Shown piece by piece: positions 18,844 to 28,500 of a stretch of 64,000 nucleotides of DNA (the stretch's first letter is position 1; every line of letters starts with the position of its first letter). The position numbers were made by a program, and so were the translations under genes. This DNA comes from Ornithinimicrobium humiphilum (GTDB lineage Bacteria; Actinomycetota; Actinomycetes; Actinomycetales; Dermatophilaceae): assembly GCF_006716885.1 (NCBI RefSeq), contig NZ_VFPU01000001.1:2790001-2854000 (forward strand), in the 5' to 3' direction. A model generated the notes under the pieces. It did not search any database. It saw nothing but the letters and a program-made list of their open reading frames with translations, and was not told the DNA's origin.

Positions 18844-19680
18844 TCAGGGCCGGAGCTCGAGCGCCCGCAGGCTGGCGTCGCGCAGCGTCTGGTCCTCCAG
18901 GCCCAGCCCACGGCAGGCGCTGACGAGAGCGTCGACCCCCGCGAGCCCCCCGTCGAGCACCTCGGTGAAGCGCTCGGCCATCTGGGTCAGCTGGGCGCAC
19001 TGGGCCTCGACGAAGGCGCGGTCGACGACCCTGCCGTGCCCGGGGACCCAGAGGTCGCACAGCTCGGCGGCGGGCCTGGCCAGCAGCGTGCGCAAGGTGG
19101 CGGCCCACTCCAGGGGGTAGGAGTCCTCCATCGCCGGGTCCGCGCCCTCCTCGACGAGGTCGCCGGCGAAGACGACGTGCGCGTCGGGCACGGCCACGGC
19201 CAGGTCGTGGTCGGTGTGCCCCCGGCCCGACCAGAGGAGCTCGACGGTGCGTCCGCCGAGGTCCAGGACGGTGTCCTCCTCGACGAGGTAGAAGGGCGGG
19301 ACGAGCTCGGTCTCCTCCATCATCCGGGCCATCTCCTCCCGGTCGGTGGCGCGGAGGTGCTCGACCACCTGCTCGCGCTGGTGCTCCCCCGTCCGCAGCA
19401 GGTCGTCGACCAGGCCGACGTGCGCGTAGATCTGCGAGTCGCGGAAGGCGGAGTTGCCGAAGCAGTGGTCGTAGTGGGCGTGGGTGTTGACGACCACGAT
19501 CTCGAGGTCGGTGATCTCGCGCACCGCGGCGAGCAGCTCCAGGCCGTGCTCGTGATAGCTGCGGGTGTCGATGACCAGCGCCCGCTCCTGCCCCACGACG
19601 AGGCCGCAGTTGAGCTTGAGCTCCTCGTGGCGTCGCACGAACACTCCGGGCGCGACGCTGCGCCAGGTCACCTCCGCCAT
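18844..19680 (-). CDS. MBL-fold metallo-hydrolase
   Basis: Metallo-beta-lactamase-fold hydrolase, 278 aa. The zinc motif H67-A-H69-Y-D71-H72 is intact, and later metal ligands appear in SGRGHTDHDL, VVFAGDLVEEGAD and WVPGHGRVVD. The fold covers glyoxalase II-like thioesterases, lactonases and others; nothing here fixes the substrate. The C-terminal 45 residues (ALVSACRGLGLEDQTLRD) form a helical tail. The stop lies 22 bp upstream of the CIRCE boxes, so it is a separate unit from groEL. Confidence 0.85.
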   Translation of the reverse strand: MAEVTWRSVAPGVFVRRHEELKLNCGLVVGQERALVIDTRSYHEHGLELLAAVREITDLEIVVVNTHAHYDHCFGNSAFRDSQIYAHVGLVDDLLRTGEHQREQVVEHLRATDREEMARMMEETELVPPFYLVEEDTVLDLGGRTVELLWSGRGHTDHDLAVAVPDAHVVFAGDLVEEGADPAMEDSYPLEWAATLRTLLARPAAELCDLWVPGHGRVVDRAFVEAQCAQLTQMAERFTEVLDGGLAGVDALVSACRGLGLEDQTLRDASLRALELRP

Positions 19681-19811
19681 GCCGGCCAGTCTACGGGCCC
19701 CGGCCGGGCCGCCGGGCCACCCGCGGGGCCGCGACGTGCCGGTTCGGGTGGAACGGCCCGGGGGGCGTCGTTACGTTGCCAGGCACCTCCTCCACCGTCG
19801 AAGGACGTCGT

Positions 19812-20258
19812 ATGCCGTTCCCGCACCGCATCCTGCTCGCCAGCGACGGGTCACCGACCGCCCGGCTGGCGCACCACCGCACCCTCGAGCTGGCGCGCGC
19901 GACGGGGGCCGAGGTCCACGTCGTCCACGTCGCGCTCATCTCCCCCTGGACGCACCCCGTGCCCCTGAGTCCCGCGCTGCGCGAGCGCGTCGAGGACGAG
20001 GCCCGACCGGTGCTCGACTCCGTCGTCGCCTCCTTCGAGGCCGAGGGGATGCCGGTGACGCCCCACCTGAGGTCGGGGCGGGCCACCGACGAGATCCTGC
20101 GGCTGCGCGACCAGCTGGACGCCGACCTCGTCGTCCTCGGCAACCGCGGCCATAACGCCTTCTCCCGGGTCCTGCTCGGCAGCGACGCCGAGAGCGTCGT
20201 GCGGCACGCGCCCTGCGCCGTCCTCGTGGTCCGCGCCGACGAGGAGGCGGGTCGGTGA
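19812..20258 (+). CDS. Universal stress protein (UspA, ATP-binding type)
   Basis: A 148-aa single USP domain. RILLASDGSPTARLA at the N-terminus and the ATP motif G-x2-G-x9-G-S in GNRGHNAFSRVLLGS mark the nucleotide-binding branch. I chose ATG at 19812; an upstream in-frame TTG would add 12 residues without family support. Its end overlaps the start of the sodium symporter by 4 bp, so it is probably a regulator or sensor tied to that transporter. Confidence 0.9.
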   Translation: MPFPHRILLASDGSPTARLAHHRTLELARATGAEVHVVHVALISPWTHPVPLSPALRERVEDEARPVLDSVVASFEAEGMPVTPHLRSGRATDEILRLRDQLDADLVVLGNRGHNAFSRVLLGSDAESVVRHAPCAVLVVRADEEAGR

Positions 20259-21925
20259 CCGCGGCGGCGCTCGTGCTGCCGGCGCAGGCGGGCGGCGAGG
20301 GCGGGATGCCGAACTTCACCGTCACCGCCCTCGACCTCACGGTGATCATCGCCTACCTGCTGCTGAGCCGGATCATCCCGCTCGTGGCCAGCAGCCGGAT
20401 GAAGAAGAAGGCCAAGGCGGGCGGGCACGAGAGCGACGAGTCCGAGGACTACTTCCTGGGCGGTCGCAACTTCATCTGGCCGTTCGTGGCGCTCTCGCTG
20501 GTGGCGACCAACATGTCCGGCGCGACCTTCGTCGGGCTGGCCGGCGGCGCCTACGAGCAGGGCATCTCGATCTTCGCCTACGAGTGGATGTCGGCCGTCA
20601 TCCTCGTGATCTTCGTCTTCTTCATCCTGCCCTTCTACCTGCGCTCGAAGGTCTTCACGCTCCCGGAGTACCTCGAGAAGCGCTACGACCGCCGCTCCCG
20701 GATGGCGTTCGCGGGCTTCAACCTCTTCGCCAACATGTTCATCGACATGGCCGCGGCGCTCTTCGCCGGCGCGGTCATCGTCAAGGTGCTCTACCCCGGC
20801 ATCCCGATGATCGTCTCGGTGGCCGCGCTCGCCCTCCTCGCCGCGATCTACACGGTGATCGGCGGCCTCGGGGCGGTCATGATCTCAGACTCGATCCAGG
20901 CCACGGTGACCCTGATCGGCGGCGTGATCGTCCTCGTCGCGACCTTCAACGCGATCGAGTCGTGGGACGCCATGACGAAGGTGGCCGGCGACGAGAAGAT
21001 GAGCCTCATCCTGCCCCCGGACCACCCCGACCTCCCCTGGCCCGGCCTGATCACCGGCGTCCTCGTCATCGGCCTCTACTACTGGACCACCAACCAGCTG
21101 GTGGTGCAGCGCACGCTGGGCGCCCGCTCGCTCGACCACGGCCGGTGGGGCTCGCTCTTCGCCGGCCTCATCAAGCTGACCTTCCTCTTCCTCTTCATCC
21201 TGCCGGGCGTCATGGCGCTGAGCCTCTACCCCGAGCTCGAGGAGTCGGACACCGTCTTCCCCACGCTGGTCTTCGACCTGCTGCCCGTGGGGCTGCGCGG
21301 CCTGATCCTCGCCGCGGTCATCGCCGCGATCACCTCGACGGTGGACTCGATCCTCAACTCGGCCTCGACGATCGTGACGATGGACTTCGTCAAGACGTTC
21401 CGACCCGACACCTCCCAGCGCAAGCTCGTCTTCACCGGCCGGGTCGCCACCGTCGTCGCCCTCGTCGTGGCGATCGTGTGGGCCCCCTTCATCGGGCAGT
21501 TCGACACGCTCTACGAGTACCTGCAGTCGGTGCTGTCCTTCCTGGTCCCGCCGGTGGTCGTGGTCTTCCTCGCCGGCATCGCGTGGAAGCGGATCAGCGC
21601 CACCGCGGCCTTCACCACCCTGGTGGTCATGCAGCCGCTGGGCGTGGTGGGCTTCGTCGTCACCCAGGTGCTGCCCGAGGAGCCGACGATCCAGTTCCTC
21701 TACGCCTCGGGCATCAGCCTGGCGCTCTCGGTGCTCCTCATCGTCGTCGTCAGCCTGGTGGGTCCGTCCCCGGACGAGGAGAAGACCGACGAGTTCACCT
21801 GGAAGAACTCCTACTGGACCGCCGAGAGCAAGGAGCTCAAGAGCACGCCGGTCTGGGCCAACTACCGCTACCTGTCGATCGGGTTGCTCGCCGTCACGGC
21901 CGTCATCGTCGTGCTCTTCGCCTGA
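20255..21925 (+). CDS. Sodium:solute symporter (SSS family)
   Basis: Integral membrane symporter of 556 aa, GTG start overlapping the USP stop. About 13 hydrophobic segments are visible. SSS markers are EDYFLGGRNFIWPFVALSLVATNMSGATFVGLAGGAYEQG at the N-terminal repeat and the conserved ITSTVDSILNSASTIVTMD, where Ser/Thr ligands of the sodium site lie. The soluble C-terminal stretch before the last helix contains DEFTWKNSYW. Sequence resembles sugar/inositol-type carriers of the family, but the solute cannot be assigned. Confidence 0.87.
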   Translation: MTAAALVLPAQAGGEGGMPNFTVTALDLTVIIAYLLLSRIIPLVASSRMKKKAKAGGHESDESEDYFLGGRNFIWPFVALSLVATNMSGATFVGLAGGAYEQGISIFAYEWMSAVILVIFVFFILPFYLRSKVFTLPEYLEKRYDRRSRMAFAGFNLFANMFIDMAAALFAGAVIVKVLYPGIPMIVSVAALALLAAIYTVIGGLGAVMISDSIQATVTLIGGVIVLVATFNAIESWDAMTKVAGDEKMSLILPPDHPDLPWPGLITGVLVIGLYYWTTNQLVVQRTLGARSLDHGRWGSLFAGLIKLTFLFLFILPGVMALSLYPELEESDTVFPTLVFDLLPVGLRGLILAAVIAAITSTVDSILNSASTIVTMDFVKTFRPDTSQRKLVFTGRVATVVALVVAIVWAPFIGQFDTLYEYLQSVLSFLVPPVVVVFLAGIAWKRISATAAFTTLVVMQPLGVVGFVVTQVLPEEPTIQFLYASGISLALSVLLIVVVSLVGPSPDEEKTDEFTWKNSYWTAESKELKSTPVWANYRYLSIGLLAVTAVIVVLFA

Positions 21926-21946
21926 CCGGCCGGGTCCGGCCGGTCA
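21923..21946. terminator. Terminator overlapping the symporter stop codon
   Basis: A perfect 9-bp inverted repeat, TGACCGGCC / GGCCGGTCA with 6-nt loop, includes the symporter TGA. The convergent fhs gene ends 14 bp further on. Confidence 0.7.
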
Positions 21947-21959
21947 GGCCCGACGTCCG

Positions 21960-23627
21960 TCAGGACAGCCCGCTGATCGTCCCGTCGCCGGCGATGTCCA
22001 TGCCGACGGCGGCGGGCACCTTGGGCAGCCCGGGCATGCGCAGGATGTCGCCGGTGAGCGCGACCACGAAGCCGGCCCCGGCGTTGACCACGAGCTCGCG
22101 CACGGTGATGCGGAAGCCGCGGGGCGCGCCGAGCAGCGTGGGGTCGTCGGAGAAGGAGTACTGCGTCTTGGCCATGCAGACCGGCAGCGAGCCGTGCCCG
22201 TTGGCCTCGAGGTCGGCCAGCTGGGTGCGGGCGGCCGGCGCGAGGTCGACGCCGTCGGCGCGGTAGATCTCGGTGGCGATCGTCTCGATCTTGGTCAGCA
22301 GGTCGTCCTCGGCGGAGTAGAGCGGGGTGAAGGTGCTCTCCCGGTCGCACAGCTCGACGACCGTGCGGGCCAGCTCCTCGCCACCGGCGCCGCCGTGGGC
22401 GAAGACCTCCGAGAGCGCGACCTCGACCCCCAGCTCGGCGCACCGGCGGCGCACCAGGTCGAGCTCGGCGTCGGTGTCGTCGGGGAAGCGGTTGAGGGCG
22501 ACGACGGCGGGCACGCCGAACTTCGCGACGTTCTCCAGGTGCTGCTCGAGGTTGACCAGGCCCGTGCCGAGCGCCTCCAGGTCCTCCCCCGCCAGCTCCT
22601 TCTTGTCCTTGCCGCCGTTGAGCTTGAGGGCGCGGACGGTGGCCACCACGACGACGGCGTCAGGTGCGATGCCGCCGGCCGGGCAGACGATGTCGAAGAA
22701 CTTCTCGGCGCCCAGGTCGGCCCCGAAGCCGGCCTCGGTCACGACGTAGTCGGCGAGCTTGAGCGCGGTCTGCGTGGCCAGGATCGAGTTGTTGCCGTGG
22801 GCGATGTTGGCGAACGGCCCGCCGTGGATGATCGCCGGCGTGTTCTCCAGGGTCTGGACCAGGTTGGGCCGGATGGCGTCCTTCATCAGGAGGGCCATCG
22901 CGCCGGGAGCCTGCAGGTCGGCGGCGGTCACCGGACGCTTGTCGTAGGTGTAGCCCACGATCATCCGGCCGAAACGCTCCTTGAGATCGTCCAGGCTGGT
23001 CGCCAGGCACAGAGCGGCCATGATCTCGCTGGCCACGGTGATCTCGAAGCCGGACTCGCGCACCACCCCGTCGCCGACCTTGCCCAGGCCGATGACGATG
23101 TTGCGCAGCGCACGGTCGTTCATGTCCATCACGCGCGGCCAGGTGATGCGCTTGGGGTTGATGCCGAGCGGGTTGCCCTGGTGGAGGCTGTTGTCGAGCA
23201 GGGCGGCGAGCAGGTTGTGCGCCGAGGTGATGGCGTGGAAGTCGCCGGTGAAGTGCAGGTTGATGTCGTCCATCGGCACCACCTGGGCGTAGCCGCCACC
23301 GGCCGCGCCGCCCTTCATCCCGAAGGACGGGCCGAGGGAGGGCTCGCGCAGGGTCGTCATCGCGCGGTGGCCGATGCGGTTGAGCGCCATGGACAGGCCG
23401 ACGTTGGTGGTGGTCTTGCCCTCGCCCGCGGCCGTGGGGTTGATCGCGGTGCAGAGGATGAGCTTGCCGTCGGGGCGGTCGCGCAGCCGGTCCAGCACGT
23501 CCAGGGAGATCTTCGCCTTGGTGTGCCCGTAGGGCTCGTAGTCCTCGGTGGTCAGCCCCAGGCCCTCGGCGATCTCGCCGATCGGGCGGAGCGTGGCCTC
23601 CTGGGCGATCTCGACATCCGTCTTCAC
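21960..23627 (-). CDS. fhs: Formate--tetrahydrofolate ligase
   Basis: Makes 10-formyltetrahydrofolate from formate, THF and ATP in one-carbon metabolism. The protein has 555 aa, normal for the family. Visible motifs: phosphate loop AAGEGKTTT near 66-74, [31 protein letters not shown]-like [10 protein letters not shown], and [10 protein letters not shown] near the C-terminus. Free-standing gene with ATG preceded by a GGAGG-like site. Confidence 0.97.
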   Translation of the reverse strand: MKTDVEIAQEATLRPIGEIAEGLGLTTEDYEPYGHTKAKISLDVLDRLRDRPDGKLILCTAINPTAAGEGKTTTNVGLSMALNRIGHRAMTTLREPSLGPSFGMKGGAAGGGYAQVVPMDDINLHFTGDFHAITSAHNLLAALLDNSLHQGNPLGINPKRITWPRVMDMNDRALRNIVIGLGKVGDGVVRESGFEITVASEIMAALCLATSLDDLKERFGRMIVGYTYDKRPVTAADLQAPGAMALLMKDAIRPNLVQTLENTPAIIHGGPFANIAHGNNSILATQTALKLADYVVTEAGFGADLGAEKFFDIVCPAGGIAPDAVVVVATVRALKLNGGKDKKELAGEDLEALGTGLVNLEQHLENVAKFGVPAVVALNRFPDDTDAELDLVRRRCAELGVEVALSEVFAHGGAGGEELARTVVELCDRESTFTPLYSAEDDLLTKIETIATEIYRADGVDLAPAARTQLADLEANGHGSLPVCMAKTQYSFSDDPTLLGAPRGFRITVRELVVNAGAGFVVALTGDILRMPGLPKVPAAVGMDIAGDGTISGLS

Positions 23628-23758
23628 CGTGCACCGGCCTCCTTGAGCGCGCCTCGTGGGACCGACGCCGGCCCACGCAGGGCAACGTTACCCATCGCGG
23701 CGCCCGGCGACGGACGACCACCACGCCCCGGGTATGCCGTGCACCCCGGACGCAGCAA

Positions 23759-23785
23759 CGCCCGGCGCCGTGAGGTCGCCGGGCG
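23759..23785 (-). terminator. Terminator of the DUF3263 gene
   Basis: Perfect inverted repeat CGCCCGGCG / CGCCGGGCG with a 9-nt loop, about 20 bp downstream of the DUF3263 stop. Confidence 0.7.
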
Positions 23786-23803
23786 TCGGTGGAACCTGGG
23801 AGG

Positions 23804-24091
23804 TCAGACCTCGATGCCGAGGCGCCGCGCGGAGCGCGTGCGCTGGCGACGGGCGCGCTGACGGCGAAGACGCTTGATGAGCATCGGGTCGTAGGCGAGC
23901 GCGTCCTCGCTGTCGATGAGCTGGTTGAGGATCTGGTAGTAGCGGGTCGGGCTCAGGTCGAAGAGGTCCTTGACGGCCTGCTCCTTGGACCCGGCGTACT
24001 TCCACCACTGGTGCTCGAAGTCGAGGATCTGACGGTCGCGCTCTGACAGGGAGGTCGACTCGTCGACATGCACCCGCGGCGCCGCACCCAT
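23804..24091 (-). CDS. DUF3263 helix-turn-helix protein
   Basis: Small basic actinobacterial protein, 95 aa from the ATG at 24091 (a start at 24118 would add 9 residues). The core LSERDRQILDFEHQWWKYAGSKEQAV, then DLFDLSPTRYYQILNQLID, is diagnostic for DUF3263 and resembles a helix-turn-helix. The C-terminus is strongly Arg-rich, fitting nucleic-acid binding. In many actinobacteria the gene neighbours uracil-DNA glycosylase, as here, where it is divergent. Role unknown. Confidence 0.88.
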   Translation of the reverse strand: MGAAPRVHVDESTSLSERDRQILDFEHQWWKYAGSKEQAVKDLFDLSPTRYYQILNQLIDSEDALAYDPMLIKRLRRQRARRQRTRSARRLGIEV

Positions 24092-24207
24092 CGATCGTCC
24101 TCTCGCTCGTCCCTGCAACCTGACCGGAAGTCTACGGCACGGGAACTACAGGCGTGTCATTTCCGGTCGAGCGAGTCGCCGCGTCGTGCACGACATACCC
24201 TCGTGCC

Positions 24208-24882
24208 GTGCCCGCCCCGCTCCGCACCCTGGTCCACCCGACCTGGGCCGACGCCCTCGCGCCGGCCGAGGAGACCGTCGCCCGGCTCGGCGAGTTCCTG
24301 CGCGAGGAGCTGGCGTCGGGGCGGGGCTACCTCCCGGCGGGCGAGCACGTGCTGCGCGCCTTCGAGCGACCCCTCGACGAGGTGCGGGTGCTGATCGTCG
24401 GGCAGGACCCCTATCCGACGCCCGGGCACGCGGTGGGCCTGAGCTTCTCGGTGGCGCCCGACGTGCGCCCGGTCCCACGGAGCCTGCAGAACATCTTCGC
24501 CGAGCTCGAGGCCGACCTCGGCTGCCCGCCGCCGCCCCACGGCGACCTGACGCCGTGGACCGAGCGCGGCGTCCTGCTCCTCAACCGCGTGCTCACCGTG
24601 CGGCCGGGTGCCCCCGCCAGCCACCGGGGCAAGGGCTGGGAGCAGGTGACCGAGCTCGCGATCGAGGCGCTGGTGCGCCGCGGCGGGCCGCTCGTCGCGA
24701 TCCTCTGGGGCCGAGACGCCCGCAACCTGGCACCACGGCTCGGTGACGTGCCGCGGGTCGAGAGCGCCCACCCCTCGCCGTTGTCGGCGCGCAACGGCTT
24801 CTTCGGCTCGCGGCCGTTCAGCCGCGCCAACGAGCTGCTGGTCCGCCAGGGCGCGGACCCGATCGACTGGAGGTTGACGTGA
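24208..24882 (+). CDS. ung: Uracil-DNA glycosylase (family 1)
   Basis: Removes uracil from DNA. With the GTG at 24208 the product has 224 aa, close to the family norm; a GTG at 24154 would add 18 residues of unlikely sequence. The water-activating loop GQDPYP (65-70, catalytic D67) and the HPSPLS loop (His188) are both present, as are [10 protein letters not shown] and [10 protein letters not shown]. Its end overlaps the next GTG by 4 bp. Confidence 0.95.
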   Translation: MPAPLRTLVHPTWADALAPAEETVARLGEFLREELASGRGYLPAGEHVLRAFERPLDEVRVLIVGQDPYPTPGHAVGLSFSVAPDVRPVPRSLQNIFAELEADLGCPPPPHGDLTPWTERGVLLLNRVLTVRPGAPASHRGKGWEQVTELAIEALVRRGGPLVAILWGRDARNLAPRLGDVPRVESAHPSPLSARNGFFGSRPFSRANELLVRQGADPIDWRLT

Positions 24883-25730
24883 CGCAGCAGGACCCCCGCC
24901 CGGACGACGTGCGCGGCGCGCTGGTGCACGGCGCGGCGGGCAGCGTCCGCCCGCAGCCGCGCACATGGACGCGCTACGTGGCGATCGGGGACTCCTTCAC
25001 CGAGGGCATGAGCGACCGCGATCCGGAGCGGCCCGACGGCTTCGTCGGGTGGGCCGACCGACTGGCCGGGCTGCTGGCGCCCCACGCCGAGGAGTTCTCC
25101 TACGCCAACCTCGCGGTGCGGGGGCGCAAGCTCGCCGACGTCGCCGGTCCGCAGGTCGACGCCGCGCTGGCGCTGCAGCCCGACCTCGTGAGCATCGTCG
25201 GCGGGGGCAACGACATCCTGCGCCCGCGCGCCGACGTCGACGCCCTCGCCGCGACCCTCGACGCCGCGGTCGCCCGGATCCGCGCGACCGGGGCCGACGT
25301 GCTTCTGGCGACGCCCACGGACCCGGTCGGGGCGCCGATCATCGGCCGCACCCGGGGACGCGCCGGCGTCTACGTCTCGCACGTCTGGTCCATCGCCCAG
25401 CGGCACGGCTGCTTCGTGCTCAACCAGTGGGCCTGCGACTTCCTCCAGGACTGGCGGATGTGGGCCGACGACCGGATCCACATGACGACCGAGGGGCACC
25501 GGAGGGTGGCGCTCGCCGCCTACGCGGCGCTCGGCCACGACCCGGACGACGCCGACTGGCACCTGCCGCTGCCCCCGCAGCCGGCCCCGGGGATCGTCGA
25601 GAGCGTGCGCGGCAACGCGCAGTGGGTGCGCGAGCACGCCGGCCCGTGGGTGCAGCGGCGCCTGCAGGGCCGATCCTCCGGCGACGGGCGCGTCGCCAAG
25701 CGCCCCGACCTCGGCCCGGTCGACCGATGA
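24879..25730 (+). CDS. SGNH/GDSL-type hydrolase
   Basis: Esterase-like hydrolase of 283 aa, GTG start overlapping ung. All four SGNH blocks are visible: GDSFTEG with nucleophile S39, a Gly in NLAVRGRKL, Asn in GGGNDIL, and D198-x2-H201 in [10 protein letters not shown]. No signal peptide is apparent, so it should be cytoplasmic. The C-terminal 60 residues are charged and proline-rich. Substrate unknown. Overlaps at both ends place it in an ung-hydrolase-aldolase operon. Confidence 0.88.
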   Translation: MTQQDPRPDDVRGALVHGAAGSVRPQPRTWTRYVAIGDSFTEGMSDRDPERPDGFVGWADRLAGLLAPHAEEFSYANLAVRGRKLADVAGPQVDAALALQPDLVSIVGGGNDILRPRADVDALAATLDAAVARIRATGADVLLATPTDPVGAPIIGRTRGRAGVYVSHVWSIAQRHGCFVLNQWACDFLQDWRMWADDRIHMTTEGHRRVALAAYAALGHDPDDADWHLPLPPQPAPGIVESVRGNAQWVREHAGPWVQRRLQGRSSGDGRVAKRPDLGPVDR

Positions 25731-26404
25731 GCGCCCCCTTCCGGTCGCCGCGCGGGCTGTGGCTGACCGTCCTGGGCGCCGACCAGCTCGAGGCGCTGCC
25801 GCTCGAGGGCGCCGGCTGGCTCGGCGTCGACCTGCAGCACGGCTGCCTCGAGGTCCGGGACCTCGCCGGCATCCTCCGCGTCAGCCCGGTCCCGGTGCTC
25901 GCCAGGGCGGCGTCGCAGGACACCGCGCACCTGGCGCGGGTGCTCGACACCGGGGTCGCGGGCGTGATCGTGCCCGGGGTCGGCTCGGGGCAGGAGGCGG
26001 CCGCCCTCGTCGCGGCGGCCCGGATCCCGCCCGAGGGCCGGCGCAGCACGGGTATGTCGCGCTCCGCCCTGGTCGGTGGACCCGCCCGGCCCCTGCTGCT
26101 GGCGATGGTCGAGACCGCCGAGGGGCTGGCCGCGGCCGAGGACATCGCCGGCTGCCCCGGCGTGGACGGCGTCTTCGTCGGTCCCTACGACCTGTCGCTG
26201 TCGCTGGGTCGACCCTCGGTGGTCGACGACGAGGTCGTCGAGGGGATCCGACGGGTGGCCCGGGTGGCGGCCGGGGCGGGCGTGCTCGCCGGCACCTTCA
26301 GCGGGTCGCGGGAGCTCGACCCCCTGCTGCCGCCGCTGGACCTGGTGGCCGTCGACTCCGACGTCGCCGCGCTCCGGCTCGGGGCGGCCGCGCTCCTCGC
26401 CTGA
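25727..26404 (+). CDS. HpcH/HpaI-type class II aldolase (small)
   Basis: Product of 225 aa with the aldolase/citrate-lyase beta-like barrel. Markers are GWLGVDLQHGCLEVRDL, RAASQDTAHLARVLDTGVAGVIVPGVGSGQEA, the metal Glu in LLAMVETAEGLAAAEDI, and GVFVGPYDLSLSLGRP. The family cleaves 4-hydroxy-2-oxo acids to pyruvate or 2-oxo acids plus aldehyde. It is shorter than the usual 250-260 aa because the N-terminus is trimmed. Coupled by a 4-bp overlap to the SGNH hydrolase. Confidence 0.85.
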   Translation: MSAPFRSPRGLWLTVLGADQLEALPLEGAGWLGVDLQHGCLEVRDLAGILRVSPVPVLARAASQDTAHLARVLDTGVAGVIVPGVGSGQEAAALVAAARIPPEGRRSTGMSRSALVGGPARPLLLAMVETAEGLAAAEDIAGCPGVDGVFVGPYDLSLSLGRPSVVDDEVVEGIRRVARVAAGAGVLAGTFSGSRELDPLLPPLDLVAVDSDVAALRLGAAALLA

Positions 26405-26458
26405 GTCCGGGCCGGTCGGCCCTGAGGGCCCCGTTCTGGCGCGCGGGCCCTGGAAATG

Positions 26459-26501
26459 CCGCAGATGCGGCCCTATGCTCGCTTCCATGACGCAGATGCG
26501 T
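26459..26501. promoter_or_regulatory. Paired 10-bp CGCAGATGCG near-palindromes flanking the regulator start
   Basis: CGCAGATGCG occurs at 26460-26469 and again at 26491-26500. Each is extended by one palindromic flank (CCGCAGATGCGG and ACGCAGATGCGT). The copies are 31 bp apart, about three helical turns, one before and one just inside the regulator gene. The placement suits autorepression by the HTH-TOBE protein (inference). Confidence 0.5.
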
Positions 26502-26879
26502 GTCCGTGACGCCGCCGAGCTGCTCGGGGTCTCCCCCGACACCGTGCGCCGGGCCATCGAGGCCGGCCGCCTCCCCGCGACGAAGGACGCCGCGGGGCGG
26601 ACGGTCGTCGAGGGCCGGGACGTCGCCGCACTGGCCCAGGAGCACGCGACCCCGGGACCGGGCGGCACCGGCTCCAGCTCGGCCCGCAACCAGCTGCGCG
26701 GCATCGTCACCCGGGTCCTCAGCGACACCGTGATGTCCCAGGTCGACGTCCAGGCGGGCCCGTTCCGGCTCGTCTCGCTCCTCTCCACCGAGGCGGTGCA
26801 CGAGCTCGGCCTCGAGCCGGGCTCGGTCGTCGTCGCCTCCGTCAAGGCCACCCACGTCACGCTGGAGGCGCCCGCGTGA
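26487..26879 (+). CDS. HTH-TOBE molybdate-responsive regulator (ModE-like)
   Basis: Product of 130 aa. Residues 4-55 form an excisionase/MerR-like helix-turn-helix (MRVRDAAELLGVSPDTVRRAIEAGRLP). Residues about 66-130 are a Mop/TOBE molybdate-binding domain (NQLRGIVTRVLSDTVMSQVDVQAG, then TEAVHELGLEPGSVVVASVKATHV). This domain order occurs in small actinobacterial molybdate regulators. The gene overlaps modA by 4 bp, so sensor and transporter are made together. Confidence 0.87.
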   Translation: MTQMRVRDAAELLGVSPDTVRRAIEAGRLPATKDAAGRTVVEGRDVAALAQEHATPGPGGTGSSSARNQLRGIVTRVLSDTVMSQVDVQAGPFRLVSLLSTEAVHELGLEPGSVVVASVKATHVTLEAPA

Positions 26880-27658
26880 GAGGCGGCTCCCGGAGCGGCG
26901 CGACCGCCGGGGGCGGGACCGCTGCCGTGGTGCGAGCGGCCGCCATCGTGGCGGCCATCCCCCTCGCCCTCGCCGGGTGCGGCTCCCCCGACGACGCCGA
27001 GACCCTCACCGTGCTCGCCGCCGCCTCGCTGGCGGACGTCCTGCCGGCCGTCGCCGACGACCTCGAGGCCGACCACCCGGGGCTGCGGGTCGAGCTCTCC
27101 TTCGCCGCCAGCTCGACCGTCGTGCAGCAGGTCGACGAGGGGGCGCCCGCCGACGTCGTCGCGCTGGCCGACGAGGCCGCGCTCGACCCGCTCGACCCGC
27201 GGCCCGAGCACGGCGACCCTGTGCTCTTCGCCACCAACACGCTCCGCATCGTGGTCCCGGCCGACAACCCGGCGGGCATCGGCTCCCCCGACGACCTGGA
27301 GCGCGACGGCGTGCGGCTGGTCGTGTGCGCGGCCCAGGTGCCGTGCGGCCGGGCCACGGCGACGCTCCTCGAGCAGCTGGGGATCGAGCCAGCCGTCGCC
27401 TCCCACGAGCAGGACGTCCGCGCCACCCTGACCAAGGTGGTCCTCGGGGAGGCCGACGCCGGGGTCGTCTACGCCACGGACGCCGCCTCCGCGTCCGACG
27501 CGGTCAGCGTGGTGCCGCTGCCCGCCGGGGCCGAGGTGCGCACGGCATACCCGGTGCTGAGGGTGTCCGACCACCCGCTCGCGGACGCCTTCGTCGAGGA
27601 GCTCCTGTCGGAGCGCGGTCGGGCGCACCTGGCCGACGCGGGGTTCGGGCTGCCGTGA
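26876..27658 (+). CDS. modA: Molybdate ABC transporter substrate-binding lipoprotein
   Basis: Periplasm-equivalent binding protein of 260 aa. An N-terminal hydrophobic segment ends in the lipobox LAGC with lipidated C35. ModA signatures follow: LTVLAAASLADVLPAV, LSFAASSTVVQQVDEGAPADVVALAD, NTLRIVVPADNP, and GEADAGVVYATDA. GTG start overlaps the regulator stop, and the end overlaps modB. The N-terminus before the hydrophobic core is long and Gly-rich for a signal peptide. Confidence 0.93.
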   Translation: MRGGSRSGATAGGGTAAVVRAAAIVAAIPLALAGCGSPDDAETLTVLAAASLADVLPAVADDLEADHPGLRVELSFAASSTVVQQVDEGAPADVVALADEAALDPLDPRPEHGDPVLFATNTLRIVVPADNPAGIGSPDDLERDGVRLVVCAAQVPCGRATATLLEQLGIEPAVASHEQDVRATLTKVVLGEADAGVVYATDAASASDAVSVVPLPAGAEVRTAYPVLRVSDHPLADAFVEELLSERGRAHLADAGFGLP

Positions 27659-28500
27659 CCGCGCCGCAGCGCGAGACCCGCGCAGCACGGTCGGGCGCCG
27701 CGTCCCGCGGTCCCCGACCGCGTGGCGCCGTCCGCACCCGGCTCCCCCTCCTCGTCCCCGCCGGCGTCGGCGTCGCGCTCCTGGTGCTCCCGCTCCTGGC
27801 GCTGCTGCTGCGCGCCGACTGGCCCTCCCTCCCGGAGCACCTCGCGGCCCCCGTCGTGGGGCAGGCGCTGCGGCTCTCGGCGGTGACCACCTCCGTCACG
27901 ATGGTCGTCGTCTGGCTGCTCGGCACCCCGCTCGCCTGGTTGCTGGCCCGCTCCGACCACCCGCTCACCGCCTGGGCGCGCGCGCTGGTCACCGTGCCGC
28001 TCGTGCTGCCGCCCGTGGTCGGCGGCGTGGCCCTCCTGCTCACCTGGGGGCGGCGCGGCGTGATCGGCGGCTGGCTCGAGGAGGCGCTGGGCGTGACGAT
28101 CCCGTTCACCACGACCGCGGTCGTGCTCGCCGAGGTCTTCGTGGCGATGCCCTTCTACGTCATCTCGGTCGAGGGCTCGATGCGGGCGCTGGACCGGCGC
28201 TACGACGAGGTCGCCGCCACGCTCGGCGCCGGGCCCGTGCGGGTCTTCCGCACCGTCGCCCTCCCCTTGGTCCTGCCCGGGATCGCCGCCGGATCGGCGC
28301 TCGCGTGGGCCCGGGCGCTGGGCGAGTTCGGCGCGACGATCACCTTCGCCGGCAGCTTCCCCGGGCGCACGCAGACGGCGCCGCTCGGCGTCTACTCCGC
28401 CCTCGAGCAGGACCCCGACGCCGCCATCGCCCTCGCGCTCGTCATGCTCCTCGTGAGCGTGCTCGTGCTCGGCCTGCTGCGCACGAGGTGGCTGCGATGA
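27655..28500 (+). CDS. modB: Molybdate ABC transporter permease
   Basis: Inner-membrane permease of 281 aa with about six transmembrane helices. The EAA loop that contacts ModC is visible as YDEVAATLGAGPVRVFRTVALPLVLPGI. ARALGEFGATITFAGSFPGRTQT is a ModB/CysT hallmark. GTG start overlaps modA by 4 bp and the stop overlaps modC by 4 bp. Confidence 0.94.
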   Translation: MTAPQRETRAARSGAASRGPRPRGAVRTRLPLLVPAGVGVALLVLPLLALLLRADWPSLPEHLAAPVVGQALRLSAVTTSVTMVVVWLLGTPLAWLLARSDHPLTAWARALVTVPLVLPPVVGGVALLLTWGRRGVIGGWLEEALGVTIPFTTTAVVLAEVFVAMPFYVISVEGSMRALDRRYDEVAATLGAGPVRVFRTVALPLVLPGIAAGSALAWARALGEFGATITFAGSFPGRTQTAPLGVYSALEQDPDAAIALALVMLLVSVLVLGLLRTRWLR

